64,000 nt of DNA from Rapana venosa (Eukaryota; Mollusca; Gastropoda; Neogastropoda; Muricidae), in contig CM054151.1 in assembly GCA_028751875.1 (NCBI GenBank), forward strand, positions 44,188,855 through 44,252,854, read 5' to 3'. Position numbers and translations under genes: made by a program. Position 1 is the stretch's first letter. Each line of letters opens with the position of its first letter. The notes beneath the pieces were generated by a model, which saw only the letters and a program-made list of their open reading frames with translations, was not told the origin of the DNA and made no database searches. Of this stretch, positions 59,310-64,000 are shown piece after piece.

Positions 59310-59690
59310 ACACACATACAGGCACACACATACATAACACAATTTCTCTTATATATTTACACACAACCACACCCAAGCACACACACACATACACTCATAC
59401 CCTCACAAACGCACACAAATTCACTCATATACTCACACTCTCTCACTCATTCACCACACACACACACACACACACACACACGCGGACACACACTCGCACA
59501 CACATTCACCACAAATACACAAAGGCCTACTCATAATTATATGCCCACACATACACGCACGCACGTATACATACATACATACACACACTCACAGACATAT
59601 GCACCCACTCACATACACTCGCATGCACGCATGCGCGCGCACACACACACACACCACCACACACCACACACACACACACACATACTTAAC
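59309..59690. repeat. CA-rich low-complexity tract
   Basis: ACACACAC, CATACATACATA and CACTCACA words. The right copy of the candidate target-site duplication is at 59309-59320. Confidence 0.85.
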
Positions 59691-60070
59691 AGTCTAATAT
59701 CACTTTTTGGTGGAAGGACCTTAAACAGAAGAACTAAATCCTGTTCCCCTTTTAGGTCATTGTGTGCTGGTTAGAACAGATGACAAAATTTACAAAACCG
59801 CACACACAGGGAAACTGGATGTAAAAAAGCACATAGGTGCTTATTCCATTATCCTCAATATAAAAGAATTTTTTAAAATTTAATTACAATTTTTTTACCA
59901 GTAAACAAGGACTCTTTCCCTTGAGAACCAGAAATAATGAGTACCCCCCTTCTCTTTCTGCAAATGGCCGACTGTTTACAAAGTGTGAGATTGTTTTCAT
60001 TTCACTTTCAAGTTTTATCTGTGTAGCTGTGTGTAGTGGTTTTTAATGTCATCAGTTTTATATTTTGGTG
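59691..60070. other. Unassigned; short words shared inverted with 60720-60770
   Basis: CAGTCTAATATCACTTTTTG then GTGGAAGGACCTTAA (59690-59725) is close to the reverse complement of the GTCCCTCCACCGAAAAGTGAT word at 60733 and 61099. A plus-oriented SINE tail remnant (GTGCTTATTCCATTATCCTC) is at 59837-59856. No gene seen. Confidence 0.5.
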
Positions 60071-60077
60071 AAAACTA

Positions 60078-60610
60078 ATGCCTAGTGATAAAAAGTATGG
60101 GACTTCAAAGCCCAGGAAGCGCAAATTTTGTGGAAATAGGTACATAAAAAGCAGACAACTGAAACTAGTGTCTCCTAGTGAGAGCAGAACATCCATTAAC
60201 AAAACTGAAAGTAGTTTGGGAACAAGTAAAACAGCAGATTGTACCACTCGATCAGATCAAAAACCACAAGAACCACAACTTGTACAAACTTAACTTAGAT
60301 TGTAGTAGTGACAAGTCTGATAGTGAGTGTGAAGACATTGAGGAAAGTTGTGATGCATATGTTGATTGTGGAAACACCAGCAGGGAACAGAATAGTTGAT
60401 ATCAAAATTTTGGGTGATCAGATTTCAGCAAATTTAGTATGTAGCCTTTGCCATTATGCTGTGCAATTGTATGAAGTAGAAAGAAAGGGTCTAGCAAGCA
60501 ATTTTCTTTTCCATTGTGTGAGTTTCAGGTGGTTTACCAAGCCAGCTGAAGATGTTGACATGAAACATTGGACTGACAGAATTGCACAGATAAGTAATTT
60601 CTGTTTTATG
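60078..60610 (+). mobile_element. Mutator-like transposase, N-terminal remnant
   Basis: A basic leader (MPSDKKYGTSKPRKRKFCGN, 60078 on) is followed, with two frame changes, by a Ser/Asp-rich linker (DCSSDKSDSECEDIEESC) and GNRIVDIKILGDQISANLVC, then CSLCHYAVQLYEVERKGLAS and NFLFHC. The shape (RKF-GNR leader, acidic linker, CxxC with a later C in a GNR-VD domain) recalls the N-terminal region of invertebrate Mutator-like transposases. The DDE catalytic part is missing; sequence after 60610 is a GT tract. Frame changes near 60290 and 60390 mean the frame is broken or badly called. I am moderately sure of the family and sure it is not a complete gene. Confidence 0.55.
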
Positions 60611-60657
60611 TTTTGTGTGTGTGTGGGGGGGGGGTGTGTGCTCACATGTGTCTGTTC

Positions 60658-60688
<31 letters not shown>

Positions 60689-60712
60689 GGTGGGTGTGTC
60701 ACTGTGTGTGAG
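60611..60712. repeat. (GT)n tract
   Basis: GT repeat with G runs (60617-60640, 60656-60685). Confidence 0.85.
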
Positions 60713-60779
60713 TGTTTAGTTCTTCAGTTTAACGTCCCTCCACCGAAAAGTGATATCAGACCGTTAAGTAAGTGTGTGT

Positions 60780-60839
<60 letters not shown>

Positions 60840-61137
60840 TGCGCCTGTTGGTCAAAGTCAAAGTCGAAATTTTATTTTCAGATGGTACATGTATGTGTGT
60901 TTGTGTGTGTGCGTGCACGTGCATGTGTGTGAGTGTGTGTATGAGTGTGTATACGTCCGTGCATGTGTGCGTGTGCATGTATGAGTGTCTTTTTATTTAT
61001 TTATTTATTTTATTTATTGTTTTATATTGAGGATAATGGATATAAGCACTCATGTGTGTGTGTGGTGTATGTGTGTGTAAGTGTTTAGTTCTTCAGTTTA
61101 ACGTCCCTCCACCGAAAAGTGATATCAGACGTTAAGT

Positions 61138-61215
<78 letters not shown>

Positions 61216-61430
61216 CGTGCGCCTGTGTGTCAAAGTTCAAAGTCGAAATTTTATTTTCAGATGGTACAGTGTGTGTGTTTGGTGTGTGTGCGTGCACGTG
61301 CATGGTGTGTGTGAGTGTGTGTATGGTGTGTATACGTCGTGCATGTATGCGTGTGCATGTATGAGTGTCTTTTATTTTTTATTTATTTTATTTATTGTTT
61401 TATATTGAGGATATGGAATAAGCACTCATG
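60713..61430. repeat. Tandem duplication of about 366 bp
   Basis: Unit 1 (60713-61053) and unit 2 (61079-61425) share in order GTGTTTAGTTCTTCAGTTTA, CGTCCCTCCACCGAAAAGTG, a GT microsatellite ending in CGCG.GTGCGCCTG, CAAAGTCGAAATTTTATTTT, CAGATGGTAC, a second GT tract, a TTTATTTATT stretch, and GAGGATAATGG.. AAGCACTCATG, which is a SINE-family tail. Differences are mainly in GT length and single indels. Confidence 0.9.
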
Positions 61431-61675
61431 TGTGTGTGTGTGTATGTGTGTGTGAGTGTGTGTGGTTGTGTGAATAAGTGTGAGTATATGAGTGAAATTG
61501 TGGGCAAGTGTGAGTCGGTTTGTGTGCTTGTGTGTGCATGCATGTGTGTAAATATATCAGAGAAATTTGTGTTATGTATGTGTGTGCCTGTATGTGTGTG
61601 CGCGTGAGTGCATGCATGCATGTGTATATGTGTGTGTTTGGGTTTATAGATGTGTGTACGTGTGTGTGAACAGGC
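61431..61675. repeat. GT-rich tract
   Basis: TGTGTGTG with GAG, AATA and CATGCATG interruptions. Threonine/histidine-rich minus-strand frames are artefacts. Confidence 0.8.
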
Positions 61676-61815
61676 TGTGGTAGCCAAGTGGTCAGACCTT
61701 TATACTTGTCATCTGGTGATGACGGATGGCATGGGTTTTAGCTTTCCTAGACGTGTTTGTTCAAGGGGACTTTTCCCCTGTAGTTAACTTTTTCCTGATT
61801 CCGCGCTGGCATCCC
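61676..61815 (+). mobile_element. tRNA-derived SINE head, plus orientation
   Basis: A box TAGCCAAGTGG at 61681-61691 and a degraded B box (GGGTTTTAGCTTTC, 61733-61746) form the tRNA-like head. The body CAAGGGGACTTTTCCCCTGT followed by AGTTAAC corresponds to the reverse complement of GTTAACTCCAGAGG.. in the minus-strand copies. The 3' body and tail are absent. Same family as 34308-34645, inserted the other way. Confidence 0.65.
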
Positions 61816-62255
61816 GTGTGCTAACATTTGCTCCAAAGCTGACCCAGAGCACACTGCTCTGCAGACTAGCCAAGCTCCTCCCTCAAAGGCATGCGCTATT
61901 ATATTTGGAACAACAACAATTTTCTGCACGGCAAACCATTACATTCAAAGCAAAGTAATTGATCTTATAGAGCTCTACATTCCCACAATCTAGCACATAG
62001 TCCACCTTCCAAGTTCAACCAACAATCACAGTCACAAGGAATGCAAAAGAAAATATTCATCATTAATGGGACATTCAATAAACCATTAAGTTCAGGTTTG
62101 ATAGTCTACTTAATTAGTCCACTACATTATTACTACTATACAGTAGTGCAAGAAAACTGCGAAAATGGCTTTGTCAAGTTACCAAAACATCTAAGTGCAG
62201 TATGACTTGCCTCAGGGTAGAATCTCTGAACTGCACTCATGCTTCTGTAGACCAA
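61816..62255. other. No gene seen
   Basis: Normal composition. Nothing recognisable. Confidence 0.45.
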
Positions 62256-62257
62256 GT

Positions 62258-62960
62258 TTGACTTCAGGAGTAAAATACCCTGGAACTGACAGCTCAGTGT
62301 TGACTTCAGGTGTAAAATACCCTGGAACTGACAGCTCAGTGTTGACTTGGGAAAACTGACAGCTCGTGTTGCTTAGGAGTAAAATACCCCTGGAACTGAC
62401 AGCTCAGTGTTGACTTCAGGGTAAAATACCCCTGGAACTGACAGCTCATGTTGACTTCAGGAGTAAAATTACCCCTGGACTGACAGCTCAGTGTTGACTT
62501 CAGGGTAAAAACCCCTGGAACAGACAGCTCAGTGTTGACTTAAGGGCTAAAATACCCCTGAACTGACAGCCCAGTGTTGACTTAAGGGCTAAAATACCCC
62601 TGGAACTGACTAGCCCAGTGTTGACTAGGGTAAAATACCCTAGAACTGACAGCTCAGTGTTGACTTAAGGGCTAAAATACCCCTGGAACTGACAGCTCAG
62701 TGTTGACTTAAGGGCTAAAATACCCCTGGACCTGACAGCTCAGTGTTGACTTAAGGGGTAAAATACCCCTGGACCTGACAGCTCAGTGTTGACTTAAGGG
62801 CTAAAATACCCCTGAAACAGACAGTTCAGTGGTGTTTTCAGGAGTAAAATACCCCTGGAACAGACAGTTCAGTGTTGACATCAGGGGTAAAATCCCGTAG
62901 AACAGACAAGTCTGTGGTCACTGGGTGTTAACAGCATGGGAACAAAAAATCCCCTGGAAC
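62258..62960. repeat. Minisatellite, unit about 43 bp, about 16 copies
   Basis: Each unit contains GGGGTAAAATACCCCTGGAA, CTGACAGCTCAGTGTTGACT, then T and two bases. Copies are over 85% alike by eye, with the right-hand copies carrying ACAGACA in place of CTGACAG. Each unit has a small inverted pair GGGGTA..TACCCC around AAAA, allowing a short hairpin per unit. Confidence 0.92.
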
Positions 62961-63075
62961 AGACAAGTCAGCGGAGACTGGAATCCATGCCCTCAGTTAG
63001 CATTAGATGATAATTGAAAGTTCTGACCACAAGGCTTTGGATTCTCTCCTGTGGTAAAGCACACATCAAATTAAG

Positions 63076-63122
63076 TGTGTGTGTGTGTGAGTGTGTGTGG
63101 TGTGTGTGTGTGTGTGTGTGTG

Positions 63123-63175
<53 letters not shown>

Positions 63176-63222
63176 TTGTGTTTTTTGTGTGTGTTTTGTG
63201 TGTGTGTGAAGTGGGCTGGAGG
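63076..63222. repeat. (GT)n microsatellite
   Basis: GT run with GAG, GGTG and TTT interruptions. Confidence 0.9.
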
Positions 63223-63339
63223 TTCAGTTTTACCAAAATCCCCTTAAAAAAGGTTTAGCTTTCTATTGCTGTAGCAAATGTACTCGTGTCAGGCTTATAT
63301 GACCCCAGTGGTTTCTTTTGAAATTTAATGTGTGTGTTT

Positions 63340-63440
63340 TATTTTTTTTTTCCCAAGGATAATGGAATAAGCACTCATTTGCTGGGTTTTTTCTTCCAGT
63401 CCCCTTGTGTATATTTTGTAAATGTTGTCATCCTTTCCCA
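63340..63440 (-). mobile_element. Tail part of the tRNA-derived SINE
   Basis: On the plus strand: T run, CCCAAGGATAATGGAATAAG, CACTCATTTGCTGG, CAGTCCCCTTGTGTATATTT and GTCATCCTTTCCCACC, matching 34320-34412. Replaced at about 63440 by GT-rich sequence. Confidence 0.7.
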
Positions 63441-63625
63441 CCTGTGGTGTGACTGTGTGTTTGAGTTTGTGTGTGACTGTGTGTGTGTGAGATTATGTGT
63501 GTGTGTGACTCTGTGTGTATGAGACTCTCTGTGTGTGACTGACTGTATGTTTGACTGTGTGGGTGTGTGGGTGTGTGACTGACTGTGTTTTGCTGTGTGA
63601 GTGTTGTGTGTGTGTTGTTGTTTTT
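63441..63625. repeat. GTGTGACTGT-type repeat tract
   Basis: GTGTGTGACT/GTGTGAGAC words repeat irregularly. Ser/His/Thr frames on the minus strand are artefacts. Confidence 0.8.
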
Positions 63626-63719
63626 TAATAGGAGAGAGAACGGGTAGAGTCTGCTGCATGTCTTATGATAGATTATGATTATGGCATGAATCACACATTG
63701 TCATTTGTTGTGTTGACAG

Positions 63720-63792
63720 TGAAACAGCTGAAGATGCTGCAGAGTAGGTCAGGACAGGAGGCCAGACAGGAACTACAGGATCTGTTTACACG
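63720..63792 (+). other. Exon-like block 1
   Basis: Preceded by TTGTGTTGACAG (acceptor-like, ending 63719) and followed by GTAAGT (donor, 63793). The 73 bases are open in one frame and read KQLKMLQSRSGQEARQEL then QDLFT, a charged, Leu-spaced stretch that could be part of a coiled coil. I do not recognise the gene. The block resembles the next block at 63918. It could be a real exon of a gene running off the window or a chance match in repeated sequence. Confidence 0.45.
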
Positions 63793-63917
63793 GTAAGTAT
63801 GTTACGCGTATGCGCGCGTGTGTTGTGTGTGTTTCAGGGGGATGAGGGGGGGGGTGTTGCTTCAAATGTTAGAATAAAAGATCTACATCCCTCTTTGTTG
63901 AATTGTTGCATTGACAG

Positions 63918-63991
63918 GGCAGCAAGAAACAGCTGAAGATTCGCCTGCAGAGAGAAGGTGTCTGACAGGAATTTCAGAGTCTGCATACATG
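63918..63991 (+). other. Exon-like block 2, paralogous to block 1
   Basis: Preceded by TTGCATTGACAG (ending 63917) and followed by GTAAAC (63992). Starting at AAACAGCTGAAGAT it follows block 1 for about 60 bases, minus about 12, and ends CAGAGTCTGCATACATG versus block 1's CAGGATCTGTTTACACG. The frame that matches block 1 meets a TGA (63963-63965), where block 1 has AGA. Either a sequencing error, a different frame or a dead duplicate exon. Confidence 0.4.
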
Positions 63992-64000
63992 GTAAACTTT

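Overview
The window looks like non-coding, repeat-dominated nuclear DNA from an animal. The best guess is a lophotrochozoan such as a mollusc, but that is an inference and was not tested by any search. The evidence is the mix of L2/CR1-type and RTE-like LINE remnants, tRNA-derived SINEs with internal pol III boxes, piggyBac-like and Mutator-like transposase remnants, long GT/CA and GA/CT microsatellites, and several minisatellites. There are no operons, no bacterial-style gene density and no convincing complete host gene. The only possible host-gene pieces are two short exon-like blocks at the extreme right end.

Left part (1-27.3 kb): homopolymer-rich sequence in which every recognisable coding stretch is heavily frameshifted. 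It holds a 35-bp minisatellite (2.1-2.6 kb), four minus-strand SINE copies (2.7, 4.8, 7.2, 16.0 kb) and RTE-like LINE pieces: an RT C-terminus with 3' end at 3.3-4.1 kb, an endonuclease domain at 8.7-9.15 kb and an RT C-terminus at 10.74-11.5 kb. Three pairs of dispersed long direct repeats are present: A at 19.8/25.7 kb, B at 9.2/16.6 kb and C at 4.25/24.3 kb. Repeat A carries a piggyBac-like transposase remnant. A 1.4-kb block at 17.9-19.3 kb is almost pure homopolymer runs, and there are two poly-G runs of about 30.

Middle (27.3-45.6 kb): a C-poor GT-rich stretch grades into GGA-rich purine sequence. Three same-orientation SINEs are embedded in purine tracts at 32.8-34.6 kb. A polypurine/polypyrimidine/polypurine switch follows at 34.6-36.9 kb, then CT microsatellites and a cluster of unrelated minisatellites (39.4, 40.1, 41.7, 43.4 and 44.9 kb) and a GTAG/CTAC inverted block.

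Right part (45.6-64 kb): base quality looks better or the repeats are younger. Three copies of one L2-like LINE are present: a nearly complete EN-RT copy at 52.0-55.16 kb, a 5'-truncated copy at 56.6-59.3 kb with a candidate 12-bp target-site duplication, and a decayed piece at 46.3-46.9 kb. There is also a separate CR1/L2-like RT piece (47.2-47.5 kb), an RNase H-bearing LINE C-terminus (55.3-55.9 kb), a Mutator-like transposase N-terminal remnant (60.1-60.6 kb), a 366-bp tandem duplication (60.7-61.4 kb), a 43-bp minisatellite (62.26-62.96 kb) and the two exon-like blocks.

The parts work together only as a transposon ecology. A SINE near 21.6 kb carries the same 3' tail as the L2-like LINE, which suggests it used that LINE's machinery. 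I did not find a novel defence, metabolic or regulatory system. The most useful leads are the L2/SINE partnership, the shared premature stop in two L2 copies, the SINE-purine composite repeat, the minisatellite cluster and the likely assembly-quality problems.
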